Part shown: in pieces, positions 46,926 through 58,317 of the stretch
Position numbering within the stretch: position 1 is the stretch's first letter
Layout of the letters: every line of letters begins with the position of its first letter
DNA from: Strongylocentrotus purpuratus
Lineage: Eukaryota; Echinodermata; Echinoidea; Camarodonta; Strongylocentrotidae
Length of the DNA: 64,000 nt
Reading direction: 5' to 3'
Assembly (NCBI RefSeq): GCF_000002235.5
Contig: NW_022145611.1
Location: forward strand, 2,222,754 to 2,286,753
Program-made: the position numbers and the translations under genes
Notes under the pieces: generated by a model
What the model was told of the DNA's origin: nothing
Databases searched by the model: none
Seen by the model: only the letters and a program-made list of their open reading frames with translations

Positions 46926-47696
46926 ATGCAGGGTGACATTACTTTTATTTCAATGAATTGTCACGGCCTAGCAAATGATAAGAAAAGAGAAGATGTTTTG
47001 TTATATTTGAAATCTAAACAATATAATGTATGTTGTATTCAAGACACTCATTTCACTCCTGACATAGAAACAGAAATATGTCGCAAATGGGGAGGCAAGT
47101 GTTTTTTCTCTTATCATACATCCAGCTCTAGAGGTGTAGCAATTTTGTTTAAGGATACTATTCCGGTCAAAGTTAATCAAAGTAGAATAGACAATGGTGG
47201 AAACTTAGTAGTTTTAGATTTGACATTATATGAGTACGACATTACACTGGCGTCTTTATATGGCCCGAACACTGATAATCCAACTTTTTATACTGATTTA
47301 CAACGTATCATAACAGAGTTCGAAAATCCACATGTTGTTATTTGTGGAGACTGGAATTTAGTGCAGGACCAGACCCTTGATACTCATAATTATGTTCATG
47401 TAAATAATCCTAGGGCGAGACAGCAGGTTAAAAATATGAAGGACGAATTAGATCTATGTGACCCATGGAGAATTAGATATCCTGTGAAAAAATATTACAC
47501 GTGGCGCCAGCCGAACCCTTTTAAACAAAGTAGATTAGACCTTTTTTTTATATCATCAGAATTACTATCATTAGTTCATAAATCTGATATTTTATCTGGT
47601 TATCGAACAGATCACTCATTAGTTCGTCTTAGCTTGTCTTTAAATAAAATTAAACGGGGTCCGGGAATTTGGAAATTTAATAATTCTCTAAGATGA
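46926..47696 (+). CDS. LINE ORF2 N-terminus: EEP endonuclease
   Basis: An open frame of 256 codons starting MQGDITFISMNCHGLANDKK. The endonuclease motifs are all present in order: MNCHGL (Asn), CIQDTHF (here Asp-Thr-His in place of the usual Glu-Thr-His, as in Tx1-like elements), SSSRGVAILF, SLYGPN, VVICGDWNLV, SRLDLFFIS and YRTDHSLVRL (final Asp-His). The enzyme nicks genomic DNA to prime reverse transcription. The frame stops at 47696 by what looks like a frameshift: a continuing DENFVSKIIKTIKETITFY segment follows in another frame. The domain itself seems uninterrupted, in contrast to ORF1. The start is chosen as the first ATG before the conserved strand. Confidence 0.82.
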   Translation: MQGDITFISMNCHGLANDKKREDVLLYLKSKQYNVCCIQDTHFTPDIETEICRKWGGKCFFSYHTSSSRGVAILFKDTIPVKVNQSRIDNGGNLVVLDLTLYEYDITLASLYGPNTDNPTFYTDLQRIITEFENPHVVICGDWNLVQDQTLDTHNYVHVNNPRARQQVKNMKDELDLCDPWRIRYPVKKYYTWRQPNPFKQSRLDLFFISSELLSLVHKSDILSGYRTDHSLVRLSLSLNKIKRGPGIWKFNNSLR

Positions 47697-47846
47697 AAAT
47701 TTTGTGTCAAAAATTATAAAAACTATAAAAGAGACAATTACATTTTATGCAAATTATCGAATGATAAGACCGCATTACTAAAAGAATCAAGTGACAAAAA
47801 GTCACAACTTGAAACCTATCGCTTAAAAGTAAATGATGGAATTATC

Positions 47847-49200
47847 ATGAGATCTAGAATCAAATGGATGGAGCTGGGAGAAAGGTCATCAAAATATTTT
47901 TTAAACTTGGAAAAACAGAATAAAGTAAATAAAGAAATACGGCAATTGTCAACAGAAAATGGAGATGTTATTAGTGGACAAGATGGTATATCTAACAAAA
48001 TCTTTAAATTTTATTTAAACTTATATAAGGCGAAAGACACTGAAGAGGTAGATATAGACACATTATTAAACTATCCAGATATTCCTAAGTTAACTCCATT
48101 ATTAGAAGGTCCTTTGAGTGAAAGTGAGGTTTGTTTAATGCTAAAAAGTATGAAAAATAATAAATCCCCTGGGCAAGATGGCTTCACCGTTGAATTTTTT
48201 CGTTTCTTTTGGCAATATCTTAAAACGTTCATTATCAGATCTTTGAAATTTGCTTATTTTACAGGAGAATTGTCGCAGTCACAAAAATTAGGAATTATCA
48301 CTTTAATTCCTAAAGGAAACAAGCCTCGACATTTATTAAAGAATCAGCGTCCTATTTCACTTTTAAATATTATATACAAAATAGCATCTGGGTGCATAGC
48401 TAATCGATTAAAGCAAGTATTGCCCCGCTTGATACATGAAAATCAAAAAGGATTTTTGAAAGGCCGTTTTATCGGAGAAAATATTTGTTTACTTTATGAT
48501 ATACATGTATTATTATATACCGAACTTAATGATATTCCAGGCATGTTGTTGATGATTGATTTTGAAAAGGCCTTCGATTGTATATCTCACAAGTTTCTAA
48601 TCAATGTCCTCGACTTTTTTCATTTTGGGCCATCGCTGAAAAAATGGATCAATCTATTTTATCAAAATGCTTCTTCTTGTGTCACAGTAAATGGTTTTTG
48701 CACAGAAAGATTTACTATAGGACAAGGGTGTCGTCAAGGAGACCCATTATCTCCATACCTGTTTTTACTTGTTAGTGAAATATTAGGAATTTTGATTAGA
48801 CATTCCAATGATTTAATTGGCTTGCATCTACAGGGAAAAAATAGTAAATTACTACAATACGCAGATGACACTATTTTGACACTTAACGGTACAAAAGAAG
48901 ATTTACAGAGCTCATTGAAAATATTGGGTGATTTTGAAGAAATGTCAAACCTAAAGATCAATATTACAAAAACTCATGTGATATGGATTGGCAAAAATAG
49001 AGCCTGCAAAAAACAGCTAATGCCAGAGCACAAACTAAATTGGTTATCAGAAGGTTATTCGAGATACTTAGGAATAGATTTTTCGGTTAACTTAGTAGAG
49101 ATGGTAAATCATAATTATACTGAAAAAATTAAAGATATAAAACGCCAAATTATTTCGTGGTCCAAACGAACCTTAACTGTGTGTCCTCGGAAGAATAACT
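47847..49200 (+). pseudogene. LINE ORF2 reverse transcriptase
   Basis: The frame from 47847 runs through the RT palm and fingers: KSPGQDGFTVEFF, LITLIPKG-type strand (IITLIPKGN), NQRPISLLNIIYKI, QKGFLKGR, MIDFEKAFD (first catalytic Asp), GCRQGDPLSPYLF and LQYADDTILTL (catalytic Asp pair, near 48858). The trailing part, ISWSKRTLT, shifts frame near 49190 and is continued by 49213 onward. The catalytic core itself is open and carries no missing key residue. It is called a pseudogene because it is separated from the endonuclease and from its C-terminus by frameshifts. Confidence 0.88.
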
Positions 49201-49212
49201 GTAGTCAAATCT

Positions 49213-50546
49213 TTGTTGGTGCCAAACTTGAACTATTTGTTGCTTTCACTTCCAGAACCGAATTCGCAAATTATGAAAGATATAAATCGTTCTTTGTATG
49301 CATTTATATGGGGTAACAAACCTGATAAAATCAATAGAGAACAAATGTGTCAACTGTATAATAAAGGTGGGGTTAAGATGATTGATATTTACATTCATGC
49401 TAAATCCCTGAAAATATCATGGATTAGAAGATTTGTAACTAATTCTCAGATAGAAAGTTTCACTTTTCACATGTTCAATTCATTCTTGCCCCAAACCTAT
49501 TTTTTTCACCTGTATATGGGCTCACATTATTTTAGAAAATTAGCAGACTTGACTCCAAATCCATTTTGGAAAGAGGTCCTTTTCGCTTGGTCAGACTTGG
49601 TCGAACTTCTTATTGACGACATTGCAAGTCAACCTCTCTGGAATAACCCCCACATTAAAATAAATGACAAAGTGGTATTTTGGGGCGCTTGGAATTTACG
49701 AGGAATACGTTTTGTGAATGACATCCTAAAATTAGATGGTTCTTTTTGTTCATATTTTGAGTTTCAACGGAGATTTGACATACAAACAAACTTCCTCCAG
49801 TAAATGGTCTTTATAATGCAATTCGGTCAGGTTTTAAAATGACTACACATGTAGCTCCTAGTAAGGCCTTAGCACCTATCATTCCCGAAGCCGTGCACCT
49901 TGTGGTGAAAACAAATGTTGGTTGTTCACATATTTATCAGTCTTTGCTAAAAAACAAAGTAAAAGAATGTAAAGCCCTTACAAAGTGGTAAAGTTTTTTA
50001 GATTTTCAAGATGTACTTTGGGGTTCGTATTGTCCAATTCCATTTCAGTCAACACACATGAGGTGGTTTCAAATCAAGATTTTAAATAGACTATTATATA
50101 TGAAGGACAGTTTGTTAAGATTTGGTGTAGTGGCTGACAAGAAGTGTACTTTTTGTAGTAACAATGATGAAACTATCATACATGTTTTTTGCTTTTGTAA
50201 CTATTCTAATTAGGGTAATTCTAATGAAGTATGGTCGAAGTTAGAGTTCTGGATATTTCGTAATACGGGGGAAAGGATCAAATTTACAAATCAAAATAAA
50301 TTGTTTGGGTTTTGCGGTAGCAATAATAATGCACTCAACTGTGTTCTGATGGTTGTAAGACAAGAAATATTTTCAGCTAAATTACGAAATCAACTACCAT
50401 CATTTGATATAATTTTATCAGCTGTAAAACGTTATTATGAAATGGAAAAATATATATACCAAACAAATCTCAGAGAGAATAAACTGAAAAAGAAATGGTT
50501 TCACTTTAGAAAATATTTTGAGAGTGTTGGAAATGTGCTAACATAA
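49213..50546 (+). pseudogene. LINE ORF2 C-terminal domain
   Basis: Continues the RT protein in a shifted frame: LNYLLLSLPEPNSQIMKDIN, FIWGNKPDKI, GGVKMIDI, then a stop at 49803. The same protein is recognisable further on (WFQIKILNRLLYMKDSL near 50070, the Cys motif CTFCSNNDETIIHVFCFC near 50150, and a last frame 50301-50546). The Cys-His cluster matches the C-x2-C...H...C region found near the end of L1/Tx1 ORF2 proteins. Stops lie at about 49803, 49990 and 50212. Confidence 0.75.
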
Positions 50547-50752
50547 ACATGATCATGTATTTTATGTTTGGTATTTTTTTTAATTATATATTTAAAGTAC
50601 TAATATTGTCATAAATGTTTGTTTTTGTCTGCCCCAAAAGTTTTTGGCCGTGATGATTATTATCTGTGTCAAGCCATTATGTATGGAAATTATTTCTTTA
50701 ATTATTTGTATATGATATATGGATGTTCTGTATATGATGAAATTTGTTTTGA

Positions 50753-50790
50753 AAATAAAGAACCCTGTGGAAGGGGGAAAAAATAAAAAA
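50753..50790 (+). terminator. LINE 3' end: polyadenylation signal and tail
   Basis: An aataaa word at 50754 is followed by accctgtggaaggggg and then an aaaataaaaaataaataata tail, which marks the 3' end of the LINE. Confidence 0.6.
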
Positions 50791-51390
50791 TAAATAATAA
50801 TAATTGATCCAACTTGAGATTCTGGACTTTAATGTGCCCAGTCAGTACAGCCAAAGACCCCGTTCTCATTCACTTCTCAGACCCATCCAGGCTAGATCAG
50901 TCTAACAGTGAGTGTGAACAGACAAATAGTCAAGTCGGGTATAGGAAATTGTATATAAATCTGCCCTCGGGAAAGTTACTATTTATGCCTCCTCATTAGC
51001 TAATTTTTTTGCTAGACCCTCGAAAGGTATTGTATAGTTGTATACTATTTGATTAGAATAAGGAGAAAGTTTGAGTGTTTGAATGGATTAATTAGTTATG
51101 AACTGATTTATTTTGTCTCTTACTGAATATCATTTTCAATGAAGTCCAATGATGGAATGAAGGAATTCATGCTGTCTGTCTATTTTATTACTCCTTCATA
51201 AATCTTGCTTGAAATAGGAAGAGATCAGAGATTAGTAACAGATTAACAGTATCGTTAAACAGGTTAATTCTATCACATAATAGATGTATACCCCATCTTC
51301 CATAGCTTTCAATTTGATTTCTTCCAAATTAAGACATTTGAGAACTTCATTAATGAAATCCTAAATGCTCCTCTTTCTTTTGTATTGTAG
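50791..51390. other. Intron or flank before the first MAM exon
   Basis: No exon recognised. A 61-codon plus-strand frame at 50814 has no splice context. The last 20 bases are a good polypyrimidine/acceptor (ctcctctttcttttgtattg, then tag). Confidence 0.45.
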
Positions 51391-52544
51391 GCCTGTCATG
51401 TGACTTTGAGAGCCCCTGTGATTGGCTAAGTCCTCCTATTGACATGTTCACTCCAGGATGGGAGGTACGAGAGGGGGCGTCGACCAACCCTTACACAGGA
51501 CCCCCCGGAGGTTATGATCCGAGCGGGGAAGGTATAGTTTATATCTTTTTTAATCTCTTTTACATCTTTTATCTCTTTTACTTTCTATTTCATAACTTTA
51601 AACCATGTAAAATGAATTATATTATTGAACATTGAATTGTATATCTGATCTCTTGTCAAAATTACTGTTCTGTTGGAAATGAAAATAAAACTGAAAACTG
51701 AAACTGAAACATGGTGTCGGAGAGTTGATTTATTTCCTATATCGACTTTATGCTGACATAAAGAACAACAAAATTGAATCCTGGATTGGCGAACAAGTTG
51801 CAGCAGAGAGTATTGTACTCACTTTTGAATATCAAGGATAGAATTCTTGATCAAGAACTAAGGGTATAGTTCATTCGGTTCAAAAGGCGTAAATCTTTAT
51901 AACTAAAGGTCACATAATACAAATTTTCATTGAGGTATACATGAGATATAATGAAAACATTTCCATATTTACTATTGCTTCCACTACCGCTGATTTTCCT
52001 TCTGAAATAAGAATACCCTAATGCAATCAGTTATGATGAGAATAAATATCTTCTGTTTCATAGCCAGGAGGGCTTAAAAGGTAAAGATCAGTTATGGAAA
52101 TGCCCCCCCTCAAAAAATGAATGGTAGCTCTTATTACCAATCATGTGAAAGAATATGTTTTGACTAATACGTGATCATACAAATTTTTCCCAGAAACCGC
52201 CTACAATTGATATATTTGGTAAATTATTATATCTATTTGGACCTGATAGATATCGTGCACATGTTGCGTAGTCCCATATACATCTTTCTGTGTACAGTAC
52301 TTTTAACTTTACCAAGACTGGGCCAAATTTCTTATCATTTTGATGATTCCAGAACCTTGCAGTACACACCAATACTTAATTATATGCTAGATGATCAACT
52401 TTTTCTGATCAATTCCACAACGTTCCTTTCACAATGCAATCGCATGATCATAACTGGACTTTATCTTTAACTCTTATTTTTCAAACAGATAAATGTCCTT
52501 CTGTCTTTCAACAGACAAGGGACTGCAGTGGAAAGAGAGAGAGG

Positions 52545-52576
<32 letters not shown>

Positions 52577-52579
52577 GAT

Positions 52580-52610
<31 letters not shown>

Positions 52611-52655
52611 GAGAGATAGAGATAGAGAGATAGAGATAGAGATAGAGATAGAGAT

Positions 52656-52690
<35 letters not shown>

Positions 52691-55600
52691 GATAGAGAGA
52701 GAGAGAGAGAGAGATAGAGAGATAGAGATAGAGATAGAGATAGAGAGAGATAGAGAGAGAGAGAGATAGAGATAGAGAGATAGAGAGAGAGAGATAGAGA
52801 TAGAGATAGAGATAGAGATAGAGAGATAGAGAGATAGAGAGATAGAGAGATAGAGAGATAGAGATAGAGAGAGAGAGAGATAGAGAGATAGAGAGATAGA
52901 GAGATAGAGAGATAGAGAGATAGAGAGATAGAGATAGAGAGAGAGAGAGAGAGAGATAGAGAGAGAGAGATAGAGATAGAGATAGAGATAGAGAGAGAGA
53001 GAGAGAGAGTAGGAAAGAGATTGACAGAGGAGCATAACGAGGATCAAGAAAAGAAATAGATGGCCAAACAGAGAGAAAATAAATACTTTTTGCCATAAAA
53101 AACGGCCTTCATGAGCATACTAATACATTCATGCATATAGAAACAGAATTTAATGATAACCACGCCAGCATGCTGAATAGAATATGAATACATGTACATT
53201 TACCTACTGGCCCCTAACTCATATTACCTGAAGTAAAGACGAGGCATCCATGGATCCTTCTTATCATATGCATGAGATGAAGAGGGCCGTTAAGTTATTT
53301 TGGTGAATCAAAAACATGCAGAACCAGAAAGGTGCAAATAATTTCAATGTAAGGTACCAAAGGTACTTCCAAAATACCAATAACTAATGGAAATAAAACA
53401 TGCATAAACCAAGATATTAACATTGATAATGATGATAGTGACTTTTAAAGGACAAGTATTTAAAGTATGCTGGAAATGGTTACTCTCTTTTGTGCCAGCG
53501 ACTCTAAGGCCTTTTAAGAGTAACAGTTTGGACTTTTGAGCCTTTGTTCATGCTGGATGGGTATGATATATCACTTTTCCTTGAAACTAAACTGCATTGT
53601 GGATATATTAATGTACCTAGTGTGGTTTCAGAAAGAAAGAGCACTTTTCTTTTGCTAAATGTGAAGACTAACATTATTTCTCTGGAAGAATTGTTCTACT
53701 TCAGCCAAATTATGGACTGAATTCCATGGCAGAATTCCCACTTGTGATAAAAGGAACGGTAAATAATAACTTGCCTTTAAACTGATTTAGAGAAAGGTGA
53801 TCTCTTAAAATATGTCGATAATTTGACTTAATGCCCCTTGCACTGCTCTACTTATAGCTACCGGTACTTGTGCCCTCTACATAGCAAACAATTCCTAATC
53901 GGTGCCTGTTGGTCCCCTTTGATCCTCTTTTTCTTATGTTCGAGAGCTGATTTGATGAGATAATCACCTGTCAGTGACCTTGCAGGGAGGTCTAATCCCC
54001 CTGGCCAAACTAGTGCAGACAAGCTTTAACATGAAAGCAATCGAACGAACCCCCAATCCTTAATTTTGACTGTGAAAACTAATCTACTTTGGATTTGACT
54101 TTAATGATAAACAAACATATGCCAAACCTAGGACCTTTCATTTCCTTTTACAGAATGTCAGCATTTATAATGAATTGGAAAGACCATGTTAACCATAAAA
54201 GCATTTCATGCTAGACCATTTTGTCCATTGTGCAGCAATTTGTCGGAAGCGTGTCAACCGTGACATTTTCTTTGATACCCTGGTGACGGATCTTTATCAA
54301 TGATTAAGTTCCACAGATGAGGGAGCTAATCTCAAAGTGATGAATTGAAGATAAGCAATTACGTTATCTACAGATCGGTTGCGACAATCATCTATATATT
54401 TATCAGATTATGATGGATGAATGCTCAAGGTAATTTGATACAAAATGGGAAATTGGTGACTTTTCATGAGACTCTATTAGTATGGAGAATTATTAATTTA
54501 GTTCTTTATATGTAAAGCACGTCAACATTTAATTTAGACTCATGATTTTTGTTATACTTATTTTGAAATTTCAAGGTGTTTCAAGGTGTTAATTTTGTGC
54601 CAGCGACTCTAAGGCCTTTTAAGAGTAACAGTTTGGACTTTTGAGCCTTTGTTCATGCTGGATGGGTATGATATATCACTTTTCCTTGAAACTAAACTGC
54701 ATTGTGGATATATTAATGTACCTAGTGTGGTTTCAGAAAGAAAGAGCACTTTTCTTTTGCTAAATGTGAAGACTAACATTATTTCTCTGGAAGAATTGTT
54801 CTACTTCAGCCAAATTATGGACTGAATTCCATGGCAGAATTCCCACTTGTGATAAAAGGAACGGTAAATAATAACTTGCCTTTAAACTGATTTAGAGAAA
54901 GGTGATCTCTTAAAATATGTCGATAATTTGACTTAATGCCCCTTGCACTGCTCTACTTATAGCTACCGGTACTTGTGCCCTCTACATAGCAAACAATTCC
55001 TAATCGGTGCCTGTTGGTCCCCTTTGATCCTCTTTTTCTTATGTTCGAGAGCTGATTTGATGAGATAATCACCTGTCAGTGACCTTGCAGGGAGGTCTAA
55101 TCCCCCTGGCCAAACTAGTGCAGACAAGCTTTAACATGAAAGCAATCGAACGAACCCCCAATCCTTAATTTTGACTGTGAAAACTAATCTACTTTGGATT
55201 TGACTTTAATGATAAACAAACATATGCCAAACCTAGGACCTTTCATTTCCTTTTACAGAATGTCAGCATTTATAATGAATTGGAAAGACCATGTTAACCA
55301 TAAAAGCATTTCATGCTAGACCATTTTGTCCATTGTGCAGCAATTTGTCGGAAGCGTGTCAACCGTGACATTTTCTTTGATACCCTGGTGACGGATCTTT
55401 ATCAATGATTAAGTTCCACAGATGAGGGAGCTAATCTCAAAGTGATGAATTAAAGATAAGCAATTACGTTATCTACAGATCGGTTGCGACAATCATCTAT
55501 ATATTTATCAGATTATGATGGATGAATGCTCAAGGTAATTTGATACAAAATGGGAAATTGTTGACTTTTCATGAGACTCTATTAGTATGGAGAATTATTA

Positions 55601-58296
55601 ATTTAGTTCTTTATATGTAAAGCACGTCAACATTTAATTTAGACTCATGATTTTTGTTATACTTATTTTGAAATTTCAAGGTGTTTCAAGGTGTTAATAT
55701 AGGCATTGTTTTGGGGAAGATCAGCTCCTTTGAAAGGCTTTGATAGCACCTTTTTGAATCAGCTATTGGTTTAAGGTGTTGGTAAGCACCTTACTGAACC
55801 AGCAACTACCTTTGAAGGTGTCAATAAACACCTTTTTGTACAAACACCTCTGTTTAAGGTGTTGATAAGCACTCTTTTGAACCAGTCAAGAATTCTAAAG
55901 GTTTTTAAAAGCACGTTTTTGAACTCCTTTTAAGGTTCTTAAAACCACCTTAATCCTGTATTGTATCAACTCCTCAAAAACAAATATGGTTTCCATTCAA
56001 TAACTTTAGTAATATTTGACAGGTTTTAATGAAATTTGATATGAAAGTATATGGTATCAAAATACAGCCTGAGGTCGATTTCTGAGTATGTAAGCCAAAT
56101 GTCACAGCTCATTAAATATGCAAAATTGCTAATAAAGAATTGCTAATTAGGTACATGGTAATTAGTTACAGTAATTATGTATGCAAAATTGTTGTTTTTC
56201 GTTCGATAACTTAAGTAATGTTGGTTGGATTTTGATCGTATGAACGTATCATTATAGGCCATTTGTACCAGGATAGGGGATGCTACGCTCTGCATTTTCT
56301 TGTTATTTCTCTCGCAGAAGCACAACTCATTTCATACAAATAACCCCAAATCATTTGGTGGATTTTAAGTAGGAGTAGATTCATAAAAATGGAGTGTTTT
56401 GGACTGGAAGTGCTCATAGGGAAAGATTACAATGTTAAAAATGAAAATTTCACAGACTTATTTCACAAAATTATGTGGATATACATTAAAACAACCATGC
56501 GTTTGCTATACCCGCCCACACTCTTCTTTTCCAATTTGTCAATGACATTCTTTGGTTGTTCTATTTGTTTGTTTTCTCATTGTATATTGTATCTTACATT
56601 TATATTTTTGGATGAAATTGTGCAATAACACTTGCATAATTGCATTTTGTATAGGTTCGATTAAAAATATATAAATTGAATCATATCAAATACATTAAGC
56701 AATCTCAAAATCAAATGTATTTGTGCACTCTCAAAATGTGAAATGTTATTTCAGAATCATATTATGATTACAATGTTTTCTTTAGACAGTGTTTGCCTAT
56801 TTTATAGAATAATGTTCCTTTTTCTTTTTATATTTGTTTTTATAGCCATAGGGAACTACACCTATGTCAGTTCTCATGGAAAGTTGGATAGGGCGATGGC
56901 TGAACTGGAGAGCCTCACATATCAAGAGAGTGGTGCTCTCTGCAGCATCAACTTCTTCTACTACATGAACGGAACTGACACCGGGACACTTACATTATCG
57001 GTTGCCATGGACAACCAGAGATATCCCATCTGGCAACGCTTGGGCAGCCAAGCAGCAAGGTATGCCACTTTGTTTAATTTGGATGATTAGCTTTGAGGAT
57101 TGTTAAAGGATAAGAGATGATGGCAGGTAACTATCTGCTGACATGCAAGCTCCAGCCTTGGCCTTTGTTCAAAGCTCATACCTTCCATGAGATAAACGGA
57201 ATTGAACGATAATCAATATTCAACATTATTTAATGTAAGTACTCTATAGTGCAGTCTTTTTTATTACTGATAAAATGGTGTATTTTACCGGTGTGTTGGC
57301 TCAGTCAGTAGAGCGTCTGCCTCACAACCGGAAGGTCGTGGGTTCGAACCCCGGCCATGTCATACCAAAAGACGTTAAAAGACAGGAGTCGCTGCTACCT
57401 TGTTTGGCGTTCAACAATAGGGGATAGAGCAACGTCGATCTGGCGCTGCTCAGTGGCTGCCGGGCTCACGATCAATTGGGCAAAAAGAATTTTCATTTTC
57501 GGTTTAACTTAATAAAATTTGGAGTGGACTTTAACAGATTATTATTATAAAAGTTGTGGTCTAGTGGATACGCCACAGTGCTGGGAGTCACATTGTTCGC
57601 CATTAGAGTCCTGACACCACACCTATGTCCTTTGGCAAGACATTAATCTACATTTGCCACTCTCCACCCAGGTGAGGTGAATGGGTATCTGGTAGGAATT
57701 TATTTGTTAAATGCTTTTAGCGCCTCAGAGCTGCTGGGTTATAGCCAGGGTATAAACAATAGTACTTTGTAGGTAACTTGAGCATCCTCTGGGATGGACA
57801 CGTGTACAATATAAATGTAGCTATTACAGTCAAACCTGTCTATAGCGACCGCCCAAGGGAAACACAAAAAGTGGCCTTTATAGACAGGTGGCCTTTGTAG
57901 ACAGGTTCCCTTAGTACATTTTTTAATGAGAAACCATTTTCAAGGGAAACAAAAAATGCGGTCCTTGTAGACAGGTTGTCTTTAAAGAAAGATGGTCTCT
58001 AAAGCAGGTTTGACTGTATTATCATTATCAAGATCACAATTAAATCATGTATGCCCAATAATTTTGTTAAAAACTGCATTAGATATGGAGAAGAAAAAAA
58101 GAGAGAAATTTATTAAAATATGCAATATGCTTTTTAATCTTTTCAACTACACTTCTTTCATTTAGGTGGATAGATGAAGTCATACTGTTAAGGTCAATGC
58201 CCTCTCCATTCCAGATTGTGTTTGAGGCTACGATGACAGGGGGAAGTGAAGGAGATATTGCTCTTGATAATATACAGCTTCTAGACTGCTCACCAG
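51391..58296 (+). CDS. MAM-domain protein, three exons (partial gene)
   Basis: Exons 51391-51531, 56852-57059 and 58166-58296 join in phase (G+GG, AG+G) to give one complete MAM domain of 160 residues. Key features in order: CDFESPCDW with the first two cysteines, WEVREGAS, GNYTYVSS, a third cysteine in GALCSINFFYYMNGTDTG, GTLTLSV, then WIDEVILLRS, FQIVFEATMTGG, GDIALDNIQLLDC with the fourth cysteine. MAM domains are extracellular adhesion modules of receptors and proteases such as meprin, RPTP-mu and neuropilin. The block starts and ends in phase 1, like other shuffled extracellular modules, so more domains are expected on both sides. None was recognised in the window. The first intron (5.3 kb) is full of repeats; a MITE starts 22 bp after the third donor. 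Signal peptide and membrane segment are not seen. Confidence 0.88.
51532..52530. other. MAM-gene intron, nothing recognised
   Basis: AT-rich intron; short open frames have no features. Confidence 0.5.
52531..53010 (+). repeat. 480-bp (GA)/(GATA) microsatellite
   Basis: Nothing but gagata, gaga and agagat units for about 480 bases, with some regular higher-order order. The Ser/Leu/Tyr/Ile-rich minus-strand frames here (up to 209 codons) come from this composition. Confidence 0.97.
53011..53487. other. MAM-gene intron, nothing recognised
   Basis: Ordinary AT-rich DNA. Confidence 0.5.
53488..55697 (+). repeat. 1105-bp near-identical tandem duplication
   Basis: Copies 53488-54592 and 54593-55697, each from ttttgtgccagcgactctaa to ggtgtttcaaggtgttaa. 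By eye I found only two substitutions (gaattgaag/gaattaaag and attggtgac/attgttgac). It is non-coding and lies in the MAM-gene intron. It contains the dispersed repeat also seen at 43395-43605. Confidence 0.95.
55698..55965 (+). repeat. About 48-bp diverged tandem repeat
   Basis: Five to six copies of a unit like aaggtgttggtaagcacctt followed by ttgaaccag, with considerable variation. It directly abuts the end of the 1105-bp duplication, which itself ends in the related words caaggtgtttcaaggtgtt. Confidence 0.78.
55975..56245 (-). repeat. Inverted copy of the ctttgaccttt-type repeat
   Basis: tggtatcaaaatacagcctga, caggttttaatgaaatttga and cattaaatatgcaaaattgc are the reverse complement of the repeat at 25684-26235. 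About one and a half units are present. Confidence 0.8.
56246..56851. other. MAM-gene intron, nothing recognised
   Basis: AT-rich. It ends in a polypyrimidine stretch and ccatag acceptor at 56851. Confidence 0.5.
57290..57550 (+). mobile_element. tRNA-derived SINE
   Basis: 57290-57363 has a tRNA-like head: box A tggctcagtcagtagagc (57297), an anticodon-like loop ctcacaa, and box B ggttcgaacccc (57341). The anticodon stem is mispaired and the acceptor stem does not close, so it is not a working tRNA gene. A body of about 150 bp and an attattattat tail follow. Transcription would be by RNA polymerase III from the internal boxes. It lies in the MAM-gene intron 230 bp after the second exon. Confidence 0.8.
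57551..57824 (+). mobile_element. Second SINE, Deu-domain-like
   Basis: Begins gtggtctagtggatacgcca, a decayed box A. It contains tcctttggcaagacattaat and ccactctccacccaggtg with aatgggta, which look like the conserved central (Deu) domain of Deu-type SINEs of deuterostomes. It ends acaatataaatgtag, a CR1-like tail. The domain match is from memory. A partial second copy lies at 58635-58745. Confidence 0.6.
57825..58018. mobile_element. 194-bp MITE with TA flanks (Tc1/mariner-like)
   Basis: Left end tacagtcaaacctgtct and right end caggtttgactgta are inverted, with TA at each edge. Internal words gtggcctttatagacaggt are repeated several times (57872, 57890, 57965). Cagtcaaacctg ends with TA duplication are typical of mariner-type MITEs in animals. 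Confidence 0.8.
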
Positions 58297-58317
58297 GTCA
58301 GTTGATAGTAGAGGTGA

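Larger units (their letters stand above)
43606..50790 (+). mobile_element. Tx1/L1-like LINE, nearly full length, inactive
   Basis: In order: leader, ORF1 (43869-44690), an 88-bp minisatellite interrupted by a MITE, ORF2 endonuclease (46926), reverse transcriptase (47847-49200) and C-terminal domain (to 50546). It ends with aaaataaag and an A/T-rich tail at 50753-50790. The two-ORF plan, the EEP-type endonuclease and an RT with YADDT are those of the L1 superfamily; the ORF2 wording is closest to what I know of the Tx1 branch. At least six frameshifts or stops are visible, so it cannot now move by itself. It sits between the TKFC-like exons and the MAM exons, in the plus orientation. The exact 5' end is uncertain. 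Confidence 0.85.

Noticed and set aside
52467..53096. Ser/Leu/Ile/Tyr-rich minus-strand frames over 200 codons
   Set aside because: Translation of a (ga)/(gata) microsatellite.
57290..57363. A functional tRNA gene (Val-CAC-like)
   Set aside because: Boxes A and B are good, but the anticodon stem is mispaired and the acceptor stem does not close; a SINE body and tail follow.
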